Positions 50,962-60,073 of a DNA stretch of 64,000 nucleotides are shown here, in pieces. A program made the translations under genes and the position numbers. The notes below the pieces were generated by a model. The model ran no database searches. It was given only the letters and a program-made list of their open reading frames with translations, and had not been told where the DNA came from. Each line of letters begins with the position of its first letter. Within the stretch, counting starts at the first letter, position 1. The stretch is from Levilactobacillus brevis (GTDB lineage: Bacteria; Bacillota; Bacilli; Lactobacillales; Lactobacillaceae): positions 372,001 through 436,000 of the forward strand of contig CP032931.1 of NCBI GenBank assembly GCA_003666485.1. The letters run 5' to 3'.

Positions 50962-51088
50962 ATCGTCATCTCCTTGTATGTAGCTACAGTAAATAGCTGT
51001 CAATTGTTGTAAAAAACTACTGATTTTTGTCATTGACGCAATGGTACACTAAATCTGCAATTTAAGAAACTAAATTGGAGGCGTCAAT

Positions 51089-52294
51089 ATGGATCAGAAA
51101 ATGAATAAAGAACAGAAGACGGCGTTGACTACAAGCGCAACAGGACTGTTCTCCCAGTCAACCAGTACGATGTTACTATCCTTTGTTCTTGCATCAATGA
51201 TTGCAAGCTTTCATATCAGCGGAGCGGCAGGTGGATTTATTTCTACGATTACTAACATTGGAATGTTGGTTGGTGGTTTAACATTCGGTCCAATGGCAGA
51301 TCGGAATGGTCGCGTTAAGGTTTATGCAATTACTACAATTATTTATGCATTAGCAACAGGATTAATGGCATTTGCAACGAACATTTGGATTGTTTACGTT
51401 TTGAGGTTTCTGGTAGGTGTTGGTGGTGGTGGTGTTTATGGTGTTATTATGTCGATGGTTGCTGACGTATTTAGTAGCAAACAAAGAGGAAGAATTAATT
51501 CATACGTGACTGTTTCAGGTCAGCTTGGGAGTATTGTTGCAGCAATTGCTGTTGCAATTTTGATTCCGATGGCCGGTTGGCGAAGCCTATTTATCTTTGG
51601 CGCATTACCTATTTTTCTAGGAATATTTGTTTATTTTAAAGTCCCAGAATCTACGGAGTGGAAAGAAGCTAAGAAGGTTGAAACACAGACGGAACATATC
51701 ACATTACTAGACTTATTTAAAAATGGAAACGCATCCAACACTATTAAGCTAACAATTATGGCTATTGTTCAGGTTGCTGGGTACTTTGGATTAATGAATT
51801 GGCTACCATCGATTTTACAACAAAAATCTGGTTTATCAGTGTCAGGTTCCTCGATTTGGATGATATCAACGATTGTAGGAATGTCACTAGGAATGTTGGT
51901 TTTCGGTCAAATCATGGATAAAATTGGGAGTAAAGTAGCTTATTCAATTTTCCTGATAGCATCAGCAATTTCTGTATTTCTATATGCCTTTGCACAGACC
52001 AATATGACCTTGTTAATTGGTGGTGCTATCGTCGGATTCTTTGCAAATGGAATGAATGCAGGGTATGGCGCCATCGTAGGGAATCTTTACGAAACAAAAA
52101 TTAGGGCCTCAGCAAATAATTTAATTTTTAATATTGGTAGAGCAGTTGGTGGTTTCTCGGCTGTGGTAATCGGGTTTTTATTAGATCATTCAACAATGGT
52201 TGTCACGATGGGCTTTCTTTCAGTTTTATATATCATTTCGTTTCTAACCGTATTGACACTAAAAGAAAATAAAAAGGTGATTAACAATGACTAG
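51089..52294 (+). CDS. MFS transporter, first gene of the nucleoside operon
   Basis: A 401-residue, 12-helix carrier. The MFS loop motif GPMADRNGRVKVY lies between helices 2 and 3, RFLVGVGGGGVYG in helix 4 and GQIMDKIGSK in the second half; it is closest by eye to the AAHS/metabolite:H+ symporter type. It shares most landmarks with the carrier at 53046 (for example NWLPSIL, GFFANGMNAGYGA), so the two are paralogues. Its stop overlaps the phosphorylase start by 8 nt. Likely substrate: a nucleoside, from context only. GGAGG precedes the ATG. Confidence 0.85.
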   Translation: MDQKMNKEQKTALTTSATGLFSQSTSTMLLSFVLASMIASFHISGAAGGFISTITNIGMLVGGLTFGPMADRNGRVKVYAITTIIYALATGLMAFATNIWIVYVLRFLVGVGGGGVYGVIMSMVADVFSSKQRGRINSYVTVSGQLGSIVAAIAVAILIPMAGWRSLFIFGALPIFLGIFVYFKVPESTEWKEAKKVETQTEHITLLDLFKNGNASNTIKLTIMAIVQVAGYFGLMNWLPSILQQKSGLSVSGSSIWMISTIVGMSLGMLVFGQIMDKIGSKVAYSIFLIASAISVFLYAFAQTNMTLLIGGAIVGFFANGMNAGYGAIVGNLYETKIRASANNLIFNIGRAVGGFSAVVIGFLLDHSTMVVTMGFLSVLYIISFLTVLTLKENKKVINND

Positions 52295-53030
52295 TGAACA
52301 TTTAACGCACATTCAAAAGGGAGACTTAGGTGAAATAACCTTGATTGTTGGTGATCCGGCCCGTGTTGATTTAATTTCCGAGAATTGGGATAAGAGAAGA
52401 AAACTTGAAGATAGTCGAGAATTTGTACTAGTGGTCGGAGAATTTGAAGGACATCATGTCTCGATTTGTTCTACTGGAATGGGTGTAGGTTCGACAGAAA
52501 TATGTGTCATAGAATTACTTGAGAATGACGCTAAGATGATTGTTAGGTGTGGTGGATGTGGTTCATGGGACGAGAATATTCATCCTGGAGATATTATTGT
52601 AAATCGTGCAATGGTAAGAACAAAAGGTCTTTTAGGAGAATATGTGCCTGATGAATATCCCGCAGTGGCTGATCCATTGCTTGTCGATACGATTTATCAT
52701 GGAGCAGTTGCTAATGGTTTCAAAACGTATACAGGAATTGGATTAACAACGGAGACGTACTTTTTTGGACAATATCGACAGCCTGAAATTTCGGGAAGTA
52801 ATTTGAAAGTTGACGATACCAAGATGAATTACTGGAGGAGTAGGGGAGTTATTAATGCAGAAATGGAGTCAGCAGTTTTATTCCTGCTAGGCTCTGTCTA
52901 TGGAGTTCCTGTGGCTAATTGTTTGGTCGTTCATTTGAGCCGAGATACTTATACTTGGGAAGAACCAGCCGATTATAACCGAATTCATAAAGCATCAGCT
53001 GAGACAGTCTTAAGATCAATTTTAGCATAG
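52287..53030 (+). CDS. Nucleoside phosphorylase (PNP/UDP family)
   Basis: A 247-residue enzyme of the purine/uridine phosphorylase family. The start LIVGDPARVDLI is the phosphate-binding GDPxR motif, ICSTGMGVGSTEI the following loop, IVRCGGCGSWDE the R-x-G pocket and VINAEMESAVLFLL the ribose-binding Glu motif. It splits a nucleoside with phosphate into base and ribose-1-phosphate (or deoxy form), feeding phosphopentomutase two genes later. Base specificity is unclear. It overlaps the upstream carrier gene by 8 nt (ATGACTAG). Confidence 0.9.
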   Translation: MTSEHLTHIQKGDLGEITLIVGDPARVDLISENWDKRRKLEDSREFVLVVGEFEGHHVSICSTGMGVGSTEICVIELLENDAKMIVRCGGCGSWDENIHPGDIIVNRAMVRTKGLLGEYVPDEYPAVADPLLVDTIYHGAVANGFKTYTGIGLTTETYFFGQYRQPEISGSNLKVDDTKMNYWRSRGVINAEMESAVLFLLGSVYGVPVANCLVVHLSRDTYTWEEPADYNRIHKASAETVLRSILA

Positions 53031-53045
53031 TTAACTGGAGGCTTA

Positions 53046-54263
53046 ATGAGGATGGAAGAACAAAAATCGTATCAAAAAAAGGTTCTGGCTTCTTCTATGC
53101 TGGGACTAGGATTAGAAGGAATGGACGTTCTACTGCTGTCTTTTGCACTCAGCTCGATTATTAGCGAATTTCATATTTCTTCTGCAGCGGGGGGAATGCT
53201 CCCATCTATTACCAATATTGGCATGCTCTTAGGCGGCGTACTATTTGGTTATATGGCAGATAGGCATGGTCGAATTAAAACATTCACTTACACAATTTTT
53301 ATTTTTGCCATCGCTACTTTGCTCATGGCATTTGCCCATAGCATTACGGAAATTTATGTTCTTCGATTCATCGTTGGTTTAGGTGCAGGTGGTGAGTATG
53401 GGATTGGAATGGCGTTAGTAGCTGAAGTGTTTCCAAAGAGCCGCCGTGGACAAATGTCTTCTTGGATTACAGTTGGCGGTCAGATGGGAACACTGTTAGC
53501 CGCGATTATTGCAGCAACGATAATTCCGCTGGCTGGTTGGCGTGGAACGTTTGTTTTTGGAGTATTGCCAGTAATCCTAGCTTATTTTGTAAGACGGCAT
53601 TTGCCAGAAACTAAGGCATGGCAATCGACACATAGGAAAGAACAGGAAAACCATCAACATCCACGTTTAAAAATTTTAATTAGAGATCCCAAAACAACGG
53701 GAATCACAGCAGGGTTAATTATAATGTCGACAGTTCAAATTGCTGGATATTATGGATTAATGAACTGGCTACCTTCATTACTAGAAAAGCAGCAAGGATT
53801 GACGGTATCTGGCTCATCGATGTGGATGATTTCAACTATTATTGGGATGTCAATTGGGATGTTGTGTTTTGGTAAGTTATTAGATAGATTGGGATCTAAA
53901 ATAACATATTCTGCATTTTTAATTATGGCAGCAGCCTCTGTATCACTATATTCGTTAGTTCATAATTCACTGTTAATGTTAGTAGTTGGTATGATTGTTG
54001 GCTTTTTCGCTAACGGTATGAATGCCGGTTACGGTGCATTGATTAGTAGTTTTTATCCAACGGAAGTTCGAAGCTTTGCTAATAATGTGATTTTTAATAC
54101 TGGTCGTGCAATTGGTGGGCTATCGCCGATTTTGATAGGTTATCTAATTGATAAAAGCGGATTTTCAGCAGCTCTGTTGTTCTTAGGGTCTTTATACTTG
54201 ATTTCATTAGTTGTTGTTAATTTAATTCCCAATCCTCTGGGTAAAAAACAAATGAGCGATTGA
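53046..54263 (+). CDS. MFS transporter, second carrier of the nucleoside operon
   Basis: A 405-residue, 12-helix paralogue of the carrier at 51089. Loop GYMADRHGRIKTF, helix 4 RFIVGLGAGGEYGIGMALVAE, and second-half GKLLDRLGSK are clear. ATG 53046 is 4 nt after GGAGG; ATG 53052 (MEEQKS) is better spaced and equally plausible. The presence of two similar carriers in one operon suggests separate substrates, for example different nucleosides, or uptake and base export. Confidence 0.85.
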   Translation: MRMEEQKSYQKKVLASSMLGLGLEGMDVLLLSFALSSIISEFHISSAAGGMLPSITNIGMLLGGVLFGYMADRHGRIKTFTYTIFIFAIATLLMAFAHSITEIYVLRFIVGLGAGGEYGIGMALVAEVFPKSRRGQMSSWITVGGQMGTLLAAIIAATIIPLAGWRGTFVFGVLPVILAYFVRRHLPETKAWQSTHRKEQENHQHPRLKILIRDPKTTGITAGLIIMSTVQIAGYYGLMNWLPSLLEKQQGLTVSGSSMWMISTIIGMSIGMLCFGKLLDRLGSKITYSAFLIMAAASVSLYSLVHNSLLMLVVGMIVGFFANGMNAGYGALISSFYPTEVRSFANNVIFNTGRAIGGLSPILIGYLIDKSGFSAALLFLGSLYLISLVVVNLIPNPLGKKQMSD

Positions 54264-54283
54264 ATGGGAAGTGAATATGGAAT

Positions 54284-55486
54284 ATGAGAAAATTTGAAAA
54301 GGTAATCGTGATGGTTTTGGACTCAATGGGAATTGGGGCGGCTCCGGATGCAGAACTTTTTGATGATGTTGGTGCTGATACTTTAGGACATGTTAGTCAG
54401 TATTTTCCTAATGGGCTACAAGTACCTGTAATGACAAAATTGGGCTTGGGAAATATTCGAACAGATAATCCATTAAAGGGAGTTCCTGCACAAAAAAAGT
54501 TGATCAGTATTGTTGGTAAAATGAAAGAAATTTCAGCAGGAAAGGATAGTATTAATGGACATTGGGAGCTAATGGGGGTCCCGATTAGTAGGCCATTGGA
54601 TACTTTTCCAAATGGTTTTCCGGCAAAATTAATTGATCAAATTGAGCACTTTTCAAATAGAAAGGTTATTTTGAACCGTGCGTCTTCTGGGACAGAGGCA
54701 ATGTCTGATTTTGGTGAAAAGCAGAAGGCAGATGGTAGTTTGATTATTTATACCTCTGGAGATTCTGTGTTACAGGTTGCCGCACATGAAGATTCTGTAC
54801 CAGTAGAAGAGCTGTATCGGATATGTCGTTTCATCAGAACGATAATTGATCAAAGTGAATTAACTGTTGGTAGAATTATCGCTCGGCCTTTTATTGGAAA
54901 AGATAAGGGTACCTTTGAAAGAAGTAAAAATAGAAAAGACTTTTCAATGGATTCGCCCGAGGAAACGGTTTTGGATTTATTAGCTGCAAACGGTATTCCA
55001 GTAACAGGAATTGGCAAAGTTAATGACATATTTTCGTCGAGAGGAATTGAACGAGAAATTCATACAGGCAACGACTTAGAGGGAATAGACCAAACAATTC
55101 ATGCAATGAAAGTGGTAACTCAAGGATTTATCTTTGTTAATTTAGTCGATTTTGATTCTAAGTTTGGCCATCGACGGGATGCAAAAGGATATGGCGAGGA
55201 GCTAGTCAGGGTTGATTGTAAGTTAGGGGAGATGTTGAAACTAATTACTGAAGATGATTTATTGATTATAACAGCGGACCATGGAAATGATCCGACATTT
55301 AAGGGAACGGATCATACTCGTGAGTTTGTACCAGTTATTGCGTACTCTAAAGGAATTATTGGGAGAAATATTGGCGTGCGTAATACTTATAGTGATGTAG
55401 GAGCAACTATTTTAGATAATTTTGAAATTGATAATGAGGGATATGGAGAAAGTTTTTTAAGTCAAATCGATTCGCAACCTGATTAA
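54284..55486 (+). CDS. deoB: Phosphopentomutase, with Ser at the phosphorylated position
   Basis: A 400-residue alkaline-phosphatase-superfamily enzyme that converts (deoxy)ribose-1-phosphate to the 5-phosphate. Metal motifs: VMVLDSMGIGAAPDA, ADHGNDP, DHTRE, and VDFDSKFGHRRD are intact. In the motif that holds the phosphorylated Thr (GKDTxxGHWE in other enzymes) this protein reads GKDSINGHWE, so Ser89 takes the nucleophile position. Start ATG 54284 has no strong AGGAGG (GGGAAGTG ahead). Last gene of the operon, followed by a terminator. Confidence 0.94.
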   Translation: MRKFEKVIVMVLDSMGIGAAPDAELFDDVGADTLGHVSQYFPNGLQVPVMTKLGLGNIRTDNPLKGVPAQKKLISIVGKMKEISAGKDSINGHWELMGVPISRPLDTFPNGFPAKLIDQIEHFSNRKVILNRASSGTEAMSDFGEKQKADGSLIIYTSGDSVLQVAAHEDSVPVEELYRICRFIRTIIDQSELTVGRIIARPFIGKDKGTFERSKNRKDFSMDSPEETVLDLLAANGIPVTGIGKVNDIFSSRGIEREIHTGNDLEGIDQTIHAMKVVTQGFIFVNLVDFDSKFGHRRDAKGYGEELVRVDCKLGEMLKLITEDDLLIITADHGNDPTFKGTDHTREFVPVIAYSKGIIGRNIGVRNTYSDVGATILDNFEIDNEGYGESFLSQIDSQPD

Positions 55487-55491
55487 GTGCT

Positions 55492-55523
55492 AAAAAAGCC
55501 ATCTAATATTGATGGCTTTTTTT
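55492..55523 (+). terminator. Terminator of the nucleoside operon
   Basis: AAAAGCCATC and GATGGCTTTT with loop TAATATT, then TTT. GC content rises sharply after this point. Confidence 0.92.
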
Positions 55524-55710
55524 ATATAGAGCTAGGGATAAAATCCAAAGTCTTGACATTTATCAAGTCGGCCACCACCCATCCGCGGTAAACTAGTTTC
55601 TGTTGTTACCACCTATGGCCGAGCCAAGGCCATCCGCGAGTCGCCTGGATGTGTTTGGTGACTGTGCTGTGGTAAAATTCACGAGGAATTACAGAAAGGA
55701 AGTCTTACCC

Positions 55711-56103
55711 ATGCCAATGATGCGCATTGATATGTTTCGCGGCCGGAGCAAGAAAGAAATCAAAAATATTTTAGACATCTCGTACCAAGTCGCCACTGAG
55801 GAACTGCACCTGTTGCCACGCGACCGGTACCAAATCGTGACGCAACACGATTCTGAAGAAATGATCATCGAAGACGTGGGCCTGGGCTTCAACCGGACCA
55901 ATAAGTTTTTGATGTTCAGTCTGACCTCAAGCCCCCGCAAGGAAGCAGACAAAGAACGCTTCTACGCGCGGCTGGTCAAGGAACTTCAGGAGCACGCCGA
56001 CGTTGAGCCTGCCGATGTGATGATCAACATCACCAGCAACACCAAGGCCGATTGGAGCTTTGGTAACGGCGAGGCGCAATTTATGAATGGTAAATTGGAT
56101 TAG
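55711..56103 (+). CDS. Tautomerase-family protein
   Basis: A 130-residue member of the 4-oxalocrotonate tautomerase/MIF superfamily. Removal of the initiator Met would expose the catalytic Pro (MPMMRIDMFRGRSKKEIK). The body EELHLLPRDRYQIVTQHD and MFSLTSSPRKEADKERFYARL is the double-length form in which each chain carries two beta-alpha-beta units. ATG 55711 follows AAAGGAAG; longer in-frame starts lack a ribosome site. Physiological substrate unknown; members act on unsaturated keto acids. Confidence 0.88.
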   Translation: MPMMRIDMFRGRSKKEIKNILDISYQVATEELHLLPRDRYQIVTQHDSEEMIIEDVGLGFNRTNKFLMFSLTSSPRKEADKERFYARLVKELQEHADVEPADVMINITSNTKADWSFGNGEAQFMNGKLD

Positions 56104-56143
56104 CAACAACTAGCGGTTCACCAGCTTGGCGTCCCGCGTAAGC

Positions 56144-56192
56144 CAAAAGACGTTCAGCGCCACCCCAATCGGTGAGTACTGAACGCCTTTTA
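56144..56192 (+). terminator. Terminator between tautomerase and azoreductase genes
   Basis: AAAAGACGTTCAG and CTGAACGCCTTTT form an outer stem that can serve both convergent genes. Confidence 0.8.
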
Positions 56193-56209
56193 TCTTGATT
56201 ATCTGCCAG

Positions 56210-56821
56210 CTAGTCCGTCGCTAACGCTGCCGTCAATGCCGCCGTCAGGTCTCGTTTGGTCTGGGCCACGATGGCCGGCTTGTCACTACCAGCCAGATCT
56301 AAACCCTCGGCGCGAATTAGCGTCATGTCCTTGATGCCCATGAAGTTGAGAATCGTGCGGAGGTAGTGGGGCGCGAAGTCCGCGTTGACGTAGCGCAGGT
56401 CGTGCTGGTAGTCACTGCCGCTCGATTGGACGTAGATGACCCGTTGGTGTCCATCCAAGAGGCCCACCGACCCGTCCGCCGTGTACTTGAACGTCTGTCT
56501 GGCGATGAAGATATCATCGATGTAGGTCTTCAGGCCGGTGACCACGTTAAAGTTGTGCAGCGGCATCATGATAAGAATCAAGTCGGCAGCCTTCCACTGG
56601 TCGATCAGCTTTTGTTGCGCCGGTTGGACCGTTTCCGGGTAATTCAGGGAAGTTGCCGAAATGGCGGGAATGTCAGTAGCCGGGTCGTAGAGGGTGAGTT
56701 GGTCGAGGTCCTGGTCCGGTGCCAATTGCTGGATCGTTTGGCGGGCGTGTTCGGTCAGCTGATTGATGGTCCGGGCGGGATTTTGATAGTCAGGATGTGC
56801 ATTGATCAATAAGATTTTCAT
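56210..56821 (-). CDS. azoR: FMN-dependent NADH-azoreductase
   Basis: A 203-residue flavodoxin-fold quinone/azo reductase. FMN phosphate loop LLINAHPDYQNPARTINQL at the start, flavin-contact MMPLHNFNVVTGLKTYIDDI (family P-x-x-N-F) and VQSSGSDY further on. It reduces quinones or azo compounds with NADH, protecting from electrophiles. ATG 56821 has GGACCCTTAA with AAAGGACC ahead. It is divergent from the MocR-type gene at 56878 with only 56 bp between them, so the regulator may control it. Confidence 0.92.
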   Translation of the reverse strand: MKILLINAHPDYQNPARTINQLTEHARQTIQQLAPDQDLDQLTLYDPATDIPAISATSLNYPETVQPAQQKLIDQWKAADLILIMMPLHNFNVVTGLKTYIDDIFIARQTFKYTADGSVGLLDGHQRVIYVQSSGSDYQHDLRYVNADFAPHYLRTILNFMGIKDMTLIRAEGLDLAGSDKPAIVAQTKRDLTAALTAALATD

Positions 56822-56877
56822 ATTAAGGGTCCTTTCTTGTACAATGGAAATAAATTCGTGTGAAGGTGGGGTCCGAG

Positions 56878-58221
56878 ATGTTAGTGATCGAACGAGAGAG
56901 CGGCGAGCAGATTTACCATCAGCTGTATCGCCAGTTACGGGCGGAAATTGAAACGGGGATTCGCCAGCCGGGACAACAGGTGGCCAGTACCCGTTATCTG
57001 GCGCAAACGTTGGCCGTCAGCCGCAACACGGTGGACCACGCGTACCAGGACTTGGTCGCCGAAGGGTATTTGGTCAGCAAGCCCGGCGCCGGTTACCGCG
57101 TGGCCCAGCAGTTGCCAGTCTTGACGGCCGCGGAAACGCCGCTTCAGCCGGTGGCCCGGCCCCAATTTGCCGTCGACTTCACGGAAGATTTCGACCACCT
57201 CCAGCTATTTCCGAAAACGGCGTGGCAGGCGGCGGAACGGGCGGTGATGTGGTCGGGGGTGACCCACATTCAACCGGCCAGCGGGGATGCCCAGTATCGC
57301 CAACAGGTGACGCAGTATTTGGCCCGGCTCAAGGGGATTCACGTGACGGCCGACCAGATCGTGGTGACCAGTGGCTTCAACGAGGCGGCGGGCATCATCG
57401 CCAATCTGGTACCCGAATTCGCCCAAGGCCGGCTGGCGGTGGCGGAACCTATCGCCCCGAACGCCCGTGAGGTCTGGCAAAAATTAGGCGTGGCAACCGT
57501 CAACTATCAAAAGGCTTGGCCGGACGCGACCGGTTACGTGCTGGCGCCGACCCACAATTTTCCGGACGGTCAGGGACTAACCGTATCCCAACGCCAACGG
57601 TTGGCCCAGCGGTTACGGGCCACCCAGCGCTACTTAATCGAGCTGGATACGGACGGCACCATGGTCTACGACGGCCAACCCGCCCCGGCGCTGTATCACG
57701 ACCTGGCCGGCCAGCGGAGCTTTTACTACACCAACTACGATGACACGTTGGGCTCAGCGCTGTGCATGGGCATCTTGGTCTTGCCAACGGGCTTCGCTGA
57801 CCGATATCAACAAACGTACGGCCGTCTGCCTAACCGCAACTCGCAGTGGCAACAACAGATCCTGGGCCGCATGATTGCCAATGACAGCCTGGAGCGGTTC
57901 ATCCGCCAACTGACCATCGTCTACCGCAACCGCCGCCAACTATTGATCACGACCCTGCAGCAGGCGTTTGGCGACCGCATCCGCATCACCGGTGCCGCAG
58001 CCGGGAGCTTCATCGTGGTCCAGTTGTCAACCACCCCACCCATCAGTCACCTGATCGCCCAAGCCGCCGCGGTGGGCGTGGGACTGGTCAATCCGGACCG
58101 CTGCTGGGCCAACGGGGTGCCCGCGGATCATAGCGTGGTCCTGAGCTTCAGGCAGGTCACCGATGACCAGATTGTCAGTGGGGTGCGCGCCTTAGCCCAA
58201 GCGTGGCACCTACAAGACTAA
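56878..58221 (+). CDS. MocR/GntR-type regulator with a degenerate PLP domain
   Basis: A 447-residue fusion. The N-terminal GntR winged helix is QIYHQLYRQLRAEIETGIRQPGQQVASTRYLAQTLAVSRNTVDHAYQDLVAEGYL. The C-terminal 330 residues follow the class I aminotransferase fold (FNEAAGIIANLV, LAPTHNFPDGQGLTVSQRQRL, ELDTDGTMVYDG). At the PLP lysine, where relatives have FSKTLAP, it reads NYDDTLGS, so Asp289 replaces Lys and covalent PLP binding should be lost. It may sense another ligand. ATG 56878 follows AAGGTGGGG; it is divergent from azoR. Confidence 0.88.
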   Translation: MLVIERESGEQIYHQLYRQLRAEIETGIRQPGQQVASTRYLAQTLAVSRNTVDHAYQDLVAEGYLVSKPGAGYRVAQQLPVLTAAETPLQPVARPQFAVDFTEDFDHLQLFPKTAWQAAERAVMWSGVTHIQPASGDAQYRQQVTQYLARLKGIHVTADQIVVTSGFNEAAGIIANLVPEFAQGRLAVAEPIAPNAREVWQKLGVATVNYQKAWPDATGYVLAPTHNFPDGQGLTVSQRQRLAQRLRATQRYLIELDTDGTMVYDGQPAPALYHDLAGQRSFYYTNYDDTLGSALCMGILVLPTGFADRYQQTYGRLPNRNSQWQQQILGRMIANDSLERFIRQLTIVYRNRRQLLITTLQQAFGDRIRITGAAAGSFIVVQLSTTPPISHLIAQAAAVGVGLVNPDRCWANGVPADHSVVLSFRQVTDDQIVSGVRALAQAWHLQD

Positions 58222-58377
58222 GTTTACGGGGAATCGCCGCCAGCGCCAAGGGCCAGTGGACCCGAAAAAGAGGGGACCAGTTTACGTTAGGAGAGAAAAT
58301 TTAAAACGTACGTTCCCCATTTCGCCCGAAATATGCTACACTAAAAGAACGCGATTTTTGCAGGGAGGACGGAAGAT

Positions 58378-59907
58378 ATGGCAACCACGATTTTGACGCC
58401 GGCGGAGAACCGGTTCTTACAACTCAGTCAGCAGGCCCTGGCCTTGCCGGCGTTGACCCGGTTGATGCCGCTGTTGCGCGACCACCCGACCATCAAGGAC
58501 AGTAGTGATTTCTTGCCCCGGTCGGCACGGGCAGCGTTGCTGGAACAGCGGGTCGATTGGCTGAAATTAAGCAGTACGGCCTGGAAATTGCTGGCGGATT
58601 CGCCTTACGTGATCAATCCCAGCAGTCAGCGGCTGGATTGGCGGCACTGTGCGTTGTGCCACAAACCGGTGCGCTACGAGTACCACGTGGCGTTGCGCGC
58701 CAACGGCCACAAGATTATCGTTGGTTCGGAGTGCGTGAAGAAGTTCATGAGCGATGAAATGCAATATCTGATGACCATCACCACCGAGGACAACATTCAC
58801 GCGGTCGCCCAGTACGATGACCTGACCGAACACTACCCACAGGTCCCAGAGATCTTGTGGGATTCGGTAGCGTTGCCCAATCTGCCGGCCGCTCATCATC
58901 GCCGCCAGCGGTGGGTCCATAACGGGACCGAACACACGGTGACGGGGTATTTGAAACACCGACAAACGACCTTACCAGAAGGCCAATTACGCCCGTACCT
59001 TAGTGAATACGACACACTGACAGCGCTTGACCACAAGGCGGCAGCGGCGGCCAAGCAAGCCGCGCAACACCGCGCTGACCAGGAGCGCCAACTGGCCGAA
59101 GAAGAATCCCAGGCGGCCTGGGACCGCGCCCAGCATCAGGAGAGCTCTGCCGTGCAGGCATTGCGGGCCTCGGCACCGTACCAAACGACTCTGCGGCAGG
59201 TGGCTAATCTGATGGCCGAACGCCTGCCACTAGCGACGTTCAAGGCCCAACTGGCGGACGTGACCCTGCCAGCACAGCTAAGGAAGCTGATCAATTCCTA
59301 CCAATTAGGTGTGATGGCCACGGAATTTACCCGTAGCGGCCAAATCACCGCAGCGCGCTTACAGATTGCACCGCGGTACCTGGTAGCCGACTTGGATCGG
59401 TTCAGCCAACGCCGCGCCCAACAACGCCAGCGGGATTGGAACGATGACCTGTTCAACGCGGCGGTCGGCTTCACGTTGACACCCGCTCAACGGCAGGATT
59501 GGTTAACCAAGCTCCAACGTCCCTGGGAGGGCCAGCAGGTGCCAGCCAGCGTGCTCACGGATTGTCTGACGCTGCGGGAACGCTTGACGGCGGGCCAAAC
59601 AGTACCCACCACTTGGCCGAAAAACTTGCGGCAGGCATTCGCCCAGCGGTTGGCGCAACAACCAGCGATAGGGTGGGTCCCGGCTAAGAAGAATCACGTG
59701 ACCACGGCGCAGTTACGTCAGTTGGCCAGCAACCAGTCGGATTTCCCGGCAGTCGCTGCCGCCTATCACCGGCTGTACGCTTTACCGGAAGATGAAGAAG
59801 CCGTGACGTTGTCGGCCTTACAGCAAGCCTACCTACAGATGAAGGACGCTCAGGCTCAGCGCACAACGGATACGCAACGGTTGGTGCAGGAGATTTTGAA
59901 GAATTAG
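58378..59907 (+). CDS. Unknown protein with a Cys-rich putative zinc site
   Basis: A 509-residue soluble protein. The first 75 residues are helical; at about 89-125 it has HCALCHKPVRYEYHVAL and then IIVGSECVKKFMS, a C-x2-C..C arrangement with nearby His that looks like a metal-binding finger. The middle is an Ala/Gln-rich coiled-coil (about residues 220-265), the rest helical and basic with several TP/LTPAQRQDWL turns. I do not recognise the family, though similar fingers occur in phage and mobile-element proteins. GGGAGGACGG precedes ATG 58378. There are no cooperating genes next to it. Confidence 0.75.
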   Translation: MATTILTPAENRFLQLSQQALALPALTRLMPLLRDHPTIKDSSDFLPRSARAALLEQRVDWLKLSSTAWKLLADSPYVINPSSQRLDWRHCALCHKPVRYEYHVALRANGHKIIVGSECVKKFMSDEMQYLMTITTEDNIHAVAQYDDLTEHYPQVPEILWDSVALPNLPAAHHRRQRWVHNGTEHTVTGYLKHRQTTLPEGQLRPYLSEYDTLTALDHKAAAAAKQAAQHRADQERQLAEEESQAAWDRAQHQESSAVQALRASAPYQTTLRQVANLMAERLPLATFKAQLADVTLPAQLRKLINSYQLGVMATEFTRSGQITAARLQIAPRYLVADLDRFSQRRAQQRQRDWNDDLFNAAVGFTLTPAQRQDWLTKLQRPWEGQQVPASVLTDCLTLRERLTAGQTVPTTWPKNLRQAFAQRLAQQPAIGWVPAKKNHVTTAQLRQLASNQSDFPAVAAAYHRLYALPEDEEAVTLSALQQAYLQMKDAQAQRTTDTQRLVQEILKN

Positions 59908-60073
59908 AACTCAGGTTGGTGCGAAGTTGGCACCGGCCTTTTGTGTGGGGTCGTTATTTTTGATAGTAATTACAGCAAAACAAGAAAACGTGTTAATTTT
60001 CAATGATTGTAAACATTTAATATACAATTAACCGATGTAAGCGTTATAATTTAGGGGAAAGAGGTGAACAATA
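59908..60073. promoter_or_regulatory. AT-rich promoter region of the DUF5776-type surface protein
   Basis: ATTTAATATACAATTAACC and ATAATTTAGGGGAAAGAGGTG, the last being the ribosome site, precede ATG 60074. GCGAAGTTGGCACCGGCCTTTTG just after the previous stop may be a weak terminator. Confidence 0.45.

Noticed and set aside
49680..55530. The AT-rich island as a prophage or integrative element
   Set aside because: There is no integrase, no direct repeats at the borders that I could find, and every gene fits a metabolic operon. Transfer is plausible but not by a visible mobile element.
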